Shown here piece after piece: positions 24,901 through 37,358 of a DNA stretch of 64,000 nucleotides. This stretch comes from Phytophthora sp. 'mugwort' (lineage: Eukaryota; Oomycota; Peronosporomycetes; Peronosporales; Peronosporaceae). The stretch is taken from positions 806,001-870,000 of the forward strand of contig JAUCEF010000007.1 of assembly GCA_033558025.1 (NCBI GenBank). Direction: 5' to 3'. Below the pieces are notes generated by a model. The model did not search any database, was not told the origin of the DNA, and saw only the letters and a list, made by a program, of their open reading frames with translations. The position numbers and the translations under genes are program-made. Each line of letters starts with the position of its first letter. Positions within the stretch are counted from its first letter, which is position 1.

Positions 24901-27900
24901 AAGGGCGCTTTCGAACTCAATATCGACTCCGACAAACTTACAGCTACGATTTTCGTAACTTTTCCACGATGTGTTTAGCGCAACACTAATACGATATCCT
25001 CCAACCGCAGACCCGAAGTCTGGATTCAGTATACTCGTTTCAGGAATAGCATCGACAAAAGTGAAGGGAGATTGGTACAGTATCTTTGTACGTCGTTCTT
25101 CGAGAGTTTCAAGAAGCATTGTCAACTGAGTTTGACCAGCCAGCCAGTACCGACGAGTTATACACCTTATATGATAGGGAGAAATGAAAGACGCCTGGAC
25201 ACGCCGTGCTGACGAGCCGAAAACACAATAAACGACGTCGTCTCGGGCAAATGTGGCTCCAAAGAAGTCGACGTCAAATGTACCTCCTGTAGGAATAATA
25301 CTTGGCTTAAAGCTTTCAATACGAGGTAGATTGGCATACTCTACAGGGAAAATCCCCAGCGAGACCAAGCCAGCGGCACACGTTATTTCAAGTGTATAGT
25401 TTCCTGGTATTTTGAATGGAAGCGTACATTCCACCGTGCTTTCCGACTTTATGACACCTGAAATGATATCATGACCAATATGACAAGCCAAGTCCATAGA
25501 AGAATCAAAGCGAAACCCAGACAGAGAGATCACGTGGCTTTGTCCTGGTCGTATTATTGTCGTGGACGGCCCATAAACTGAGCTCGGACATTCCGTATTT
25601 CTGGTTACATCTTGTCGTAACAGCATTTCTCCATGAAGTGTCAGTGTTAGCATATTCGGACGGCTTTGTTGTCGGACCGACACACACTCCATCCCGCGTG
25701 GTGTCACGTTTTGCACAATTCCTGACGAAGGTTTTCGATCGAGTTGACATTCATATTCATCTAGTAACGAGATATTTGTACCTTGAATTGTAGCACTCCA
25801 TCGCCCGTCATTCAGTTCCTTAAGCGATCGGATATATAGCCCATGTGGCAAAGTATAAAACTCCAGTTCCACCGTATTGCCACTAACTTCGATACCATTC
25901 AAGCTAACTCCAAGCGATATAGTGCCTACCGTGAGCAGTGAAGGAGTAATGCACTTGACCACTGACTCATTTACACTGATAGCCGGGGTCTTGGTATCAC
26001 CAAATACACACTTCATAGTCGAGGAAGGTCGTAAATTTGTTCCGTATACAATGATCGCAGCACCCTCCACGGCGGCTGAATGATTTGGATACGCTTTAAA
26101 CAGCATCGGAGTAGCAAATGCTTCGATCTCCAAGGCTTTCTCGGACCAAGAAAACTCGTCCTGGCTTAGTCGAAGTGGCATTCGTCCAGGACGCATTGGT
26201 GGTGTCATGCATCGGATTTGAGAGGCGGATACAGTCAAGGCTTGTACCACGGTCTTACCGAACAAACACCGGAGCGAGTTCGCTCCCTGGACGATGTTTA
26301 TAGCTGAAATAATTGCCCCGACTCCACCTTTCTCATCAAAATGAAATGGTGATATATTTATCGGTTGAATTGCTGGAATAACGCGAACATTTTGGCGAGT
26401 TACAAGTTGCTCGATATTGTTTGCTGCTAACGTAAGTGTCAACTCGAATACTCCCGTGAAACTTGCATCAAAGCTGCACCACACACGATCGCGGTCGCGA
26501 TATAAGCGAGACACAGGCTGATTGGAAAAGTGGCAGCCAACCAAATCTGCTACGTTTAGTCCTGATCCGATCACCGTCACATTTGTTAAGCTTGTCGTCT
26601 GTGATACAATTGAAGGCACAATATCTGTCACGATAGGTCCAGATACATATTCAAAAGTAACGTCAACATCATCTTCCACGTGCGCGAACGAATCGTGTAC
26701 ACGAACACTGATTGTCACAATCTCACCCATTTTCGCACGCGGTGCGGTGCATTCAATGGCCGATGTATTGAATATTCGGGCCATCACGCTTCTCCTTCCA
26801 AATACGCACTCAATTCCTTCATGGTTTCCAAATATTCCAGTTAAAATCACGATAGTTCCACCCAAGAACGATCCTTGATGGGGTGAAACAGCAGCAATCG
26901 ACATCCTAGACAGCACTTCGTACACTTTTGACGATTTAGAAAAATCTACGCCGTTATTTGTTACGCGAACTAATTTCTTTCCCAGTTGTATAAATGGTAC
27001 AACGCACTCAATTTCAAATGGCGAAATGAAATCCGTTGCAGGTGCCTCGACGGTGTCGAAAACGCATGCTAGAGTCGTTGACTCAATGAAATTCTCGCCA
27101 GTCACTCGTATTCTTCTCTCGGTGCTTTCCGTTTGGATACCACGAGTAGGATAAATTTGGTACACTTGCTCGCGTGGGAAAGCCTCGAACCGTACAAACT
27201 CGTTTGAGATTCGGTTGGCATCGTCGACAACAAGTTCCAACCTGTGTATTCCATTTTGCAGTGGTGGAGTTGTACACACTACTGTTCCTTGATTAACCGC
27301 ATTGGGTATCACAGTAGTTTCGCCATCAAACAAGCATTTAATATCAAGTTCCGGAAGAATGTTAATTGCTTCGACTTCCACTCGTGTTCCCCCGTCCATA
27401 GGGCCGAAAGCGGGTTTCACCTTCACGATGATAACTGGGGCAAAGAACTTTATCGGCAGCACCGACGACTTGATCCCGCCGAAGGTTATCCACATATCTA
27501 AAGTATTCGTGCTGTTTGATATTCTCATAGATGGGGTCGAGCAAGTAAGCCGACTACTTGACACCACCGCGGCTTTCACGACGTTCATTTGGCCAAAATG
27601 ACAAAGTGGCTGAATGTTGTCTGGGAAACCTGATCCTTCAATAGTGACGAGAGTGCCGCCAGCTGCTGTGCTTGAAGAGGGTGTAATGCGACTCACGAGT
27701 ATTGGGTTACGTATTAAAATCATAAAACTGTTACTCGAGGCTTGGACACCATTATTCGACAGCGTGATCTGGCACGACCCCACAGGAAGAGGAGCAGACA
27801 ACTCGCACTGAGCGATCGTATCTGTGGCGAACGTGAGTGTACCTGTTTGCACAATTCTACCGTCATCGCTTACACAATTGAATTCACATTTCGTATTTTG

Positions 27901-30900
27901 TGACACGAACGTAAAGGTGCCGTGAATCTCGAATGTCATGTTGTCCTTGGGTGCTGATACTTCTGGTAGTACCTTGGAGATTACGGAAAGCTCAAGCAGC
28001 TCAACGTAGATACGAGCAATCGTTGTGTCTGAGGTGTAGGCCAATGCGACAATGGTCAGCTCAACGACGGATGAATACATCCTCTTTGGAATGACGGGGA
28101 CTGGACACGTGACACTTGTACTATTTCGCGCAAGCGCGGGTAAAGATGCGCTTGTGAGCTCTCCAAAACGACAGCCAATATCCGAGACAGAATCGAAGTT
28201 CGTTCCAACCAGTACGATAGATTCTGGTTGTTTTGTACCAACCACAATGACCGGAGGGATGAGCGCATCAGTTCGTACTGCTCCGAGAAACTCGAAGTCG
28301 ATTCCAGTTGAAATATGCCCTATCACATCAGAATATATTATAACCGGAACAAATCCTGTATCTTGAGGCGGTGTCTGGCATTTCGCACTCGATTTATTGA
28401 CAACCTCAAGTGGTACACAGGAAGTGCCGAAGCAGCAGGACATATCTGAAGAGAAGTGACGGCCTTTAAGCGTGATTCTTGTGTTTCCATGCGAGGGTCC
28501 GTGAGTAGGAGTTGCAGATGTGACAATGGGGAGATCAATCAATTCAATAAATTCGTCAGCAAATACGTTACTCGCTCCATTCTGAGCAATTCCTAGTTGA
28601 TAGATTCCTCGCGATACAGAATAAGGAATAGTACATATGCTTTCTGAGGGAGATTTCCATTTTGCACGGAAAATAATTGCAGAATCATTCTCATGGCTCA
28701 GAAGCAAAAGACACTTGGCTTCATTTCTGTACACAAAAGGTCCCCCACGGATTGAAACGCTTGTAGCTGTACCGACAAGAGCACGGTTCGGCTCCACTGA
28801 AGCAACAATAATGTCGGGAACGTAGCGAAAGAGAAGGACGTTGCTCTTTGCCATGCTAGATTTCGACTCCAGCCAAACTGGGACCTCTCGCGAATTATCT
28901 TGAGCCCATACGGGTGCTTGACAACTCACACAAGACTTGTTAATAAAGTTAGCTTCTTCACGATATTGCCAATCATCCCATCCAAAAATGCATTCGATAG
29001 GTCCATCCATAAAATTCTCTCCGAATAGTAATATATTCGTTTTCTCTTGAATCGATCCACACAATGGTGATAAATGAGCGAGATGAGGTGGATTTGTGGC
29101 TTCGATCAGGACAGAAATCTGTGGTGAAAACAGCACACCGTCGTTCGAAACGGACACATTCAATGTCGGCCCGTTAGTATGAGACCAATGTGATGAGCAA
29201 ATAATTGTGTCCAGTTCCACCATGCGGGATGCCACTATATCAAGTCCAACCCGGCACATGCAATCTGCCTCGGTTGCAAAATTAAATCCCTTGATCACTA
29301 AACGGAGGTTTGCGGCATCCTCACCATTATAACTCGCAAATACACGGATAATTTCGGGAACAGCAACATACTCGAATTGGTGCATGCCGTTGCTTCTTGC
29401 TATCTTCTCAGTGGCGTTTCCTCCTGAATACACAAGATTGAAGCTCACTCGCTTGTTCATAAATAAATTTGAGATATGAGGTGGAGTGACGCACAATAAC
29501 CGGTTATCAAATACTGAGAATGGGATCGCAGAAAGGTTTCCAAACATACATCGCACGTTTGACACAGTCAAAAAGTTCTCCCCCTGAACTGAGACAACGT
29601 CACCACCTTTAAGGCTTCCAGTAGTTGGAGATATTCCCCACACCTTTGGAGAATCAACGACGAGAAACCAAGACTTTTCGGCAACAACGTTTCCGTCATT
29701 TTCCTTCAATGAGACAGTCACCAGTCCTGTTGCATTCATAGTCGGCAGGGCTACCATCCAATGCGCACTCTTTTCTGCTCGATAGATACTTGAACACCAC
29801 AATTCATTGAAACAGCATGTCCAGTTGGAGGGATTCACATTGAATCTGCTCATCTCAAGCTCCACAACGTCCCCCTCTTGCATTGACCCAGTGCTTGGCT
29901 GCAATCTCCACCAAGAATTACGATCAGAAGTACTGTTTTTGACTAGAATAGGCTCGTTTTCACTGATTTTCCCACTGTTTGGCGACAATAAACTGACTTG
30001 TGTAAGCTCAGCACCCATGTTCCATGGCGGAGCGGCACAATTGACCAGTGTTGCGTTCACAACTTGAGCGGGTGTTACAATGGACTTCTCAAAAGATTCA
30101 AACTTGCAAAACAGATCCAACCCAATGGCAAAATCGAGGCCGATCAACGCCAGCGATAGCTGTGAGTCAAAGTCAGCAGTAGGCGCAAATGGCGCAATTG
30201 ACTGCACCTCGGGTGGACGAAGTAAGGTGACATTAAAGCCAGTCTCGACCATGTCCTGTCCATTAAATGTTAAGAAAACATTTGCATCAACTGGAGTAAC
30301 TATAACATTTCCCATTTTCTCGTCTGACTCCGAGCAAGTCACCAGCTTTTCTGACAGCCACTGAGCGGATAACTTCAGGTCGCCATAGTCAGTGCGTAAG
30401 AAGCATGCCAGCTCATCAGAGCTCACAAAATTATTGCCATATACAGATAAGCTCAAATTTGATGATAGGAATGCCCGCTGCGGGAGGACGTTGGATACAT
30501 GAGGCTCAGGCACGAACTGGAAATCTAGCTTTGTGGAACTAACAAGGCCTTTAGTAGTAGTTGATCCCAGTACGATTTTCAACGTGTTTGACCCCGATTC
30601 CATAGCAGGAGTAATACATTGTAGCACTGATGCATTTACTTTCGATCCAGACACACAGAATTCCGTGTCAAAACAACATCGCGCTCCTTCTGCACTAATC
30701 GGCTCCCGCATAAACACAGTGATTAACGTTCCCCCAGCTGAGCTAGCACTATTAGGTTGAACACGCTCAATCGTAGGTGCGTTTTGACATGAGACAAAGA
30801 GAGTACCTTCCGCAGCAAAGCCGTCATATCCAGATACAGTAACTTCTACGGATGAAATATTCGTGATAAAAGGTATGCGGCACGCTACTTCCGTCTCACC

Positions 30901-33900
30901 TAAATATGATGCGGGAACTGCTGCGTCATCGAAGAAGCAGGCCATTCGCGAGTCATTTGAAAAGCCTGTACCAACCACACGCAATCGCTCCATTGTCCCA
31001 CACGAGAAAAACGTAGGTGTTACAGAATGCACCGTAAAGTTAGGAACAATCTCAATTGGTAGTGCTGCACTCCACTCTTGACCATTGAGGCTGATTGCAA
31101 TTGTTGCATTCTGAGTTTCATGAAGCAAATGCGGTGAGAGGGGGCATAATAGCTCGGTTGGTGACACCCAAATACCCACTTCTGGAGCAGAGTTAACTCG
31201 ACACTGCCAAAATGGAGATGGCGGCAAGTGTTCTGCAAAAATACGGACTACTCCGTTGAAATTCCTCGGAATCGTCGGCGGAGATGAAGCTGATACGTGA
31301 ATATCTCGTGCATACCGAAATTTTCGCTGCAAATCGACTTGAAAGTTGTTGCCGACGTTTGATACACTCAAACTGGCAAACCCTTGTTCATGGGCGTCTG
31401 AAGGTGTGATGCACTGCATGTGGGTGGAGTTGTGCCACTCCGATACTACCACTGTATCACCGTTAAAGATGCACGTAAACTCCATTTGCTCATTAAAGTC
31501 GTCGCCTCTCAGCAGGAGCTTCGTTCCACCCTTGACAGATCCAATCTGCGGCCAGAACGTGTAGACTGAAGGTCGTCGTACAAACTGAAATGTTCGCTCG
31601 TTACTACTCACTGATGCGAAAAAGTCAACTTCATTAGCAGTGATTGTGACTGGTACATCCATTATGACGTTGACAACTGGTGACACGCATTCGACAACAG
31701 CTTCATTACTGGTATTGTCGAGATTTGCGGTAGTCATTATTCCTCCAAAGGCACAGTGATATTTTAGTAACGCAGTGTCGGTTGGTTCCAACACCACTCG
31801 GACCAGGTTCTTTGCATCAATAATTCCAATGGTAGGGGAGATTGATTTCACCACCACATCAGGGATCAAATAGAGCTCCATTTGATCAACCACAGTGAAA
31901 TTGTCGATAACAACCGAGAAAAGCAAAGTGGTTGGCGATGTAAAGACGTCAGCTGGGATACGACATTCTGCTGATGCAACGGAAGCAACAATGGCCGCTG
32001 TAGTAGCCGGAGAGGATTCATCAACACTATGAAATATACACTCCACTCTTACAACAGAAGACAACGTTTCCATCTCGACACCGATCGTTGTATTTGCAAA
32101 TACAATCCCATTCGATGGAGAAATTGAAACTGCGTCTGGATACGAGTAAAATTCGACCATTACCGCGTTTTCAGACATGACTACGCCTTCGTAGTTGACT
32201 AAACGAAGTGAAACAATAGCTTCCGTGTGTGGTGGAGAAACACAAGCGATGGATTGGTCTAGAGCAATCTGAGCGGAAACAATGCTCGAGCCAAATAAAC
32301 ATCTGAGGCCTTCCATGACATTATCGCTTGTAGTCACATGTACCTGGATCCCACCTGCAGTGCTAAGGCGTGACGGGATAACTTGCTCAATTCTGATGGG
32401 AGTAATGAATGTAAACGATGCTGTATTGTGGACTGGTTGCGCTCGGGCTTTGTCGATCCAAATTTCCACAGATGCCGTCAAGGGTTTATATGTTGCTGGG
32501 GTGCGGCAAGAAAGAGCTGTCTTGTTCACTGCGGTAGCTGGTACAAAGTTTCCTCCAATGTTGCAGTTTAGCGCGGTGAGCTCCAGCACGTCTAGCAAAT
32601 GTGTACTGTCGGTGGTAATCGTCACTTGCGTCCCGCCAGTTACCAAGCCCAATGCGGGTGTCACAGCCATGATCTCGATAGGTTCTATTACCACGTATTC
32701 GTACACAGCCAAAATTGTTTTCTGGGACAGGATACTTTCCACTTGCAGAACTTTGTGCGAAAATGAATCATTTCCCACTATAAATGGAACAGCACATTCG
32801 CCTGAAGTGGGTGATCTCACCGTCAACCAAGTCCATCCTACACCGACAAAATTGCACCGAAGGTTGTGAAAATTCATCATTCCGCGCCCTTGGATTGTGA
32901 CCGGCCAATTTCCTATCCGTAGCAGCATGAGTGGATTCACAGCTATAATCAACGGAAGAGGAGCGTAGCGAAGCAGGTACGGGAATTTAGGTGATCCAAC
33001 CGGTTGATTGGTCGTCTCATGGACCAACACAGTAAGTCCAATCCAAGAGCCAGGGGTTGGGAGAATAGGAACACGACAACGTACAACAGAGTGACTCACA
33101 AACGTAGCTGCAACGGCAGTACTTGTTGCACCATTGCTGAAATGGCACGATAGGGAACTTAAGTTTTGATAGTGAGAGCCACTCACGGTCAGTATGTCAC
33201 CGCTTCCAGTAATAAAGGCGGGGTTTGCGCTTGACACAGTGGGTGGGGCTAAATAGGATAGAAACGAATTGCTTAGGCTTGTTTCCTCATTATCACATGA
33301 TAGTAAACGACACTTACCGTAAATACTGAAGTTTTCAGGTGCTTCAAACGAAGTCGCTTCAAAAACTACAGCAACGTTTACGGTCAATGGTTCCATTGTA
33401 GCAATAGCCACCGCAGGTGACAGACACACGAGCAAGCTGAAGGACTTGATAGATGCCACCGTGGCGATACTCCCGTTGAATATGCAGTTGGCTTGAGAAT
33501 CCGAAAAGAAATTGGCTCCAATAATTGCAATTTCATCCCCTCCGTTTGAACTTCCATACGGCGGATTAATAGAATGGATTTCCGGTGAACCTAACGATAG
33601 CGAACTCATTAGTAGGCCTCAGCAAGTCATTAACGCGTCACAAGTGTCACTTACCTCGATAACGGAATACCAGCGGCTGCGAAAAGTCTTGGCCGTTGGA
33701 TGTTAACCGCAAATCTACGTCCATTGTGTCTTTCTCCACCATCGGCGCCTGGCAAGAGACTGTCGACGACGTTAAGTATCGCGCCACGGCTATTTGATTT
33801 CCGAAAGAACAGTGCAACGCTGTATTCTGAGGGAATCCCTTTCCTTGAATCAGTACTGTAGTCCCGCCAGTACGGGGTCCTCCTGTTGGTGAGGCTGACG

Positions 33901-36841
33901 TGACCATCCAGGGTTCTTCGTATGCATACGGAATAGGATTTGAGTAGAAGTCGTTTCCGTTAGATACTGTCAGGAACGTTCGCTTGGAAATGTCAACGCT
34001 CGCAGGAGGCGTCACACAAGTCAGAAGTGTATCAGACTTTACGGTGGCCTCTACGAGCTGGGCCCTGCCAAATCGACACCAGAGTGCTTCGTCAGGCCAT
34101 CGCTGGAACCTTTTTCCAGTCACTGAAACTGTAGTCCCTCCTTGATTTTTTCCATGAGATGGAGATGCATTAGCAATAGACCAAAGCTCGGTCGAGCTGT
34201 TAGTGCGCAAATTGAGCTGTATTGTCGAGTCTTCCACTATCAGAAATTCCGGAGAAGCGCTTAACCGGATGAAAATGATCTCGTACCCAATGAACGAAGG
34301 GGCTCGAATGAATACGACCGATTGCAGAAGGTCACTAACGTCAGCTATGGGACCACTTAGATAAATCAAGTTGGATGGTTTGTCTCCAGTGGGGAATTTT
34401 GTAACACCTGCCGCAAACGCGCTGGATGGAGTTGAGAGCTGGATTTCTCCGACAGGTGTCATTGTCAATAATTGGACATATACAAGCTCGTTGCCTGTCG
34501 TCTCTCCTAGTAGTTTGACGGCATATCCACGAACAGTTATTGTAGATAGCTTTAAAGGCACCATTCGAGTTGGATCATCAGAGCTCTGGACCTGAATTAA
34601 AATACTCTTGAAAGCATCAGTGACGGTGCCGTCTAAATAGTTGAAATCTCGTACACGAATTCCTAACTGCTCGACATGCTGCATCGAGTTGAAGTCTTTA
34701 TCGGGTTGGTACTTAATCTCAAACAATGCTGAATTGATTGTGCGTAGATCGCCACGAAAACGAACGAGCTGATCTGCTATTCCATCTCCCTCCATGAATT
34801 TCACTCCACTGGTGGAACCAAGAGTGATCACACCACTTAGCACAAATAATTGCATCTCAAATGTCGAGTTGCTGTTGGAGAAGGTGGGATCAACATCGTG
34901 AACTCTAACGCCAAAAATGCTGATTTGCTGATCTTCAAGCAGGAATTGGGTACTCGGGACTATTAATTGTGGCGGATCATTGACAGACGCTATGCGTATC
35001 AAGATAGAAGTTTCATACGTACTCGCAGCCGTGAACCCGGTTACACCTTGATCCACTACCTTTATACGGAGCTCATCGTCGCCGTACCAATTCAAGTAGT
35101 TTCGATACCATACGCGGGCTAAAAAGGTATTGACGCTACTAAGTGTCCCGCTGAAAAGCAAGTACTCGTTGCGATCTCCGTTACCTGAACTAAATGTGAT
35201 TCCTGGGGTCGGATCTAGTGACAAGACGCCATTTTTCACTGACATCGTGACGGTCACTTCATAGTCAAGCGCCATTTCCCCATTCGTATCGCTGATAGAA
35301 ATGCCCACAATTTCCAGGCTCTTGTCTTCTTCTCCGAGAACGAGAGGAGGTACGATAAGCTTTGGATCGTTGTTCCAAGTATTGACGCTGATAAATATGG
35401 ACGCGTATGAAGAAGCTTGGTCCGTAATGAACGATACTGCGCGCCACTGGCTTCCATCAACGTTTTTCCACTGGAGTCTGGCTGTATGGCTGCCCCCAGC
35501 GAGCGGTAATACCATACTTGCCCTCGCATCTTTAATTCCACGAACATTTCCGTCCACCAGAGACGACATATGTCGGTATGCGATCCCATCGATAACTAAC
35601 CGAGTTTGCACGCGATTCCAAGACTCCTCGGTCCAGCGGCTAAACTGTGGGTTATCAGTCTGTGAGAGCGGTAAATTGTAGCTCAACGAGACTTGCGTTG
35701 CTTTTGGCAGCGTAAATTGAAGCACAGAGTCTCCAACATCCGACCACTCCCCTACTATTGTCTGTTTAAGTTGGTCCAAATGATACACAGACATCGAGTC
35801 TATGCTCCATTCACCTACTGCCGCCAATACTCGCCCCATTGCAAACCCGTCGAGGGCATTAGGAGATGAATACCATGGACGACTGGAACCTAGCAGTGAC
35901 TTCCAGTACAGTACAGCACTGTATTGTCCTGGCAACAGCTCCATGATAATGCTGCCTCGAAGCTGTAATGTCGACTTTTTGGACCCCTCTACAAGTCCAT
36001 ACGACCCTGTTTCTCGGTAATGGAGCCCATTGATCTCAAGCACCGTCGCGATTTCATCGTATGCGGCCGTATCTGTTCGCAGTCATTTACAGCGCACAGT
36101 CAGCGAACCACATAAAGCAACGCGAAATGTAGAGTTGCAAAACGAACCACGAGAGTATTGAACCAATTCGGGACGGACAGGCAATTGGTAAAAGAACCGC
36201 ATCGTTGCTGGTTCTGACAGATAAAAGTTCACAGCCATCCCAGCCACCGGCTCCCACTTATTAACAGACAGAAGAGAGACTGCAGTGATCGGCTGTGTGT
36301 GCCAGATGAAGCGGTGTTGCGCCGATACGGTGAGACTCCGACCGCCTGCAAACCCGTCCAGAATGTCACTCGCTACCGCCCACTTGAGCACGTGTGTGCC
36401 ACGCTTCCGCCATTGCAGCTTGACGTCGTGATGTCCGCGCGGAATTTCGAGTACCAGGTACCCGCTTGCCACGACAACGAACGGTTCTCGGTCGTCAACT
36501 GTCGTGGCCGATTGACGGTACGGAGTGCCGTCCACCATCACGCGGAAGGATAATTCGCTCACTTCTGCTGTTTGGACGCCTTCAGGCTGCACGTCTGTGA
36601 TGTGGGAGACCGAGACGTCGTACGAGATCATCACCACCGCCTCATTCAGCAGCTCCACCGCGACATTTGTGTCTGGAACGTCGACCCACACGCGAGAGGG
36701 GGACTCCAGCACCGCCGGCGTGAACGGGCTCGCGCACCACATGAGCTTAGGAGATGCGCTCTGGGCGGTGGTGACGGCCACGGACCATGATAGACACACG
36801 GCGAGCAGCAGGAGGAGGCGACGGCCGAGCTTGAACATCAT
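10210..36841 (-). CDS. Giant multi-IPT/TIG transmembrane surface protein (8829 residues)
   Basis: Three exons: 36841-36151, 36072-33655 and 33590-10210, total 26490 nt. Intron 1 (36150-36073, 78 bp, GTGGTT..CAG) removes an in-frame TGA. Intron 2 (33654-33591, 64 bp, GTAAGT..TAG with CTACTAATGA) removes another break. The product begins with a signal peptide (MMFKLGRRLLLLLAVCLSW). Then come three related jelly-roll-like units (about residues 30-480), about three cadherin-like tandem units (SVNDPPQLIVP), about 63 IPT/TIG units, a Cys-rich GCC2/GCC3-like block, one more IPT unit, a juxtamembrane ectodomain, 9-11 membrane segments and a basic cytoplasmic tail with a CEMC..CLNC pair. A flagellar or cell-surface adhesion or receptor role is inferred. 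IPT-repeat architecture is shared with fibrocystin-like and plexin-like proteins, but the polytopic C-terminus is not. It is the only gene in 26.6 kb, and the frame is fully open. Confidence 0.93.
14925..16721 (-). other. Cys-rich GCC2/GCC3-like (CPxGxYCP) segment of the giant protein
   Basis: The encoded segment has many repeats of the form C-P-x-G-x-x-C-x-x-G, for example CPTGHYCPNDVDA, CPAGQYCPGVG, CPAGHSCPGYG and CPRGFYRS. This is the growth-factor-receptor-like fold seen in many protist surface proteins. It lies between the main IPT array and a last IPT unit (about 14440-14735) and would form a disulfide-stiffened stalk near the membrane. Confidence 0.85.
16722..34187 (-). repeat. IPT/TIG domain array (about 63 units) within the giant gene
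   Basis: I counted about 63 immunoglobulin-like IPT/TIG units here, each about 85-95 residues. Each opens with a pattern like I-x-S-I-x-P-x-x-G-x-x-x-GGT-x-V-x-I-x-G-x-x-F. It continues with a Cys pair (C-x-F-G then L-x-C-x-T/S-P-P) about 25 residues apart and ends in F-x-Y. The units are diverged from one another, and some lack GGT (for example units near 27720, 29300 and 31850). The DNA shows no tandem identity, so the array is old and not freshly amplified. My count is by eye and could be off by two or three. Confidence 0.85.
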
Positions 36842-37108
36842 ATCTTGACTCTCTGTAAGTGAAATTCTCTCGATGAGAGGCCGCGACTCTTTATTAAAGT
36901 TTCGACAATTGGTAGGTCTCCGAAGGTCTTGGCCACGACAAACAGATTCTGTTGGAGGACGCTCGGTTACTTGTCATGTGCTGCTGTCACTTGCGTAAAC
37001 GTTCCATAGCTGCAGTTTCAAATGGAGCGACAAATGCATATTATTATTGGTGCTGTAGTGGAAACACACTCGAATCAACTATTGCTTTGATGTGAAAACT
37101 GTTTACAG
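36842..37108. other. 5' flank of the giant gene
   Basis: This is the short AT-rich stretch between the start codon of the giant gene and the outer inverted repeat of the mobile island. On the minus strand AGAATTTCACTTAC lies about 15-30 bp before the ATG and resembles the TCAYTT-type oomycete initiator; this is inference. No gene was seen. Confidence 0.4.
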
Positions 37109-37131
37109 AGGTCGACAGCAACGAGGACTCG
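37109..37131 (+). repeat. Outer inverted repeat, left copy
   Basis: AGGTCGACAGCAACGAGGAC here is the exact reverse complement of the sequence ending at 57602 (GTCCTCGTTGCTGTCGACCT). It begins AG, as Polinton termini commonly do. Similarity fades on both sides. It may be the end of the Polinton terminal repeat or the end of a separate transposon present in two inverted copies. Confidence 0.65.
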
Positions 37132-37358
37132 TTTTAGACCCTACCTAAAAATTGTATGCCCAGAACCACCGAGTCGATCTAGTTTTAATGTTAGGTGTAA
37201 CCAAATTCTAACGAGCGTTTTTTTGTTGTTTCAGAAACTCGCTGTTGACTCAGCTCCTATTAAAGGGTATGCCACACCTTATAAAGAGCACGAAAACAAT
37301 TTACTGAAATATTTTACTATTGTTTTTAGCCAATCAAATACGGTATATATTGGAAATT

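Noticed and set aside
16722..34187. The IPT region as a recent tandem DNA duplication or satellite
   Set aside because: Units are similar only at protein level and their DNA is diverged, so it is an old domain array.
36083..36085. In-frame TGA as selenocysteine or read-through codon in the giant gene
   Set aside because: A canonical-length 78-bp intron removes it and restores alignment between repeated N-terminal units.
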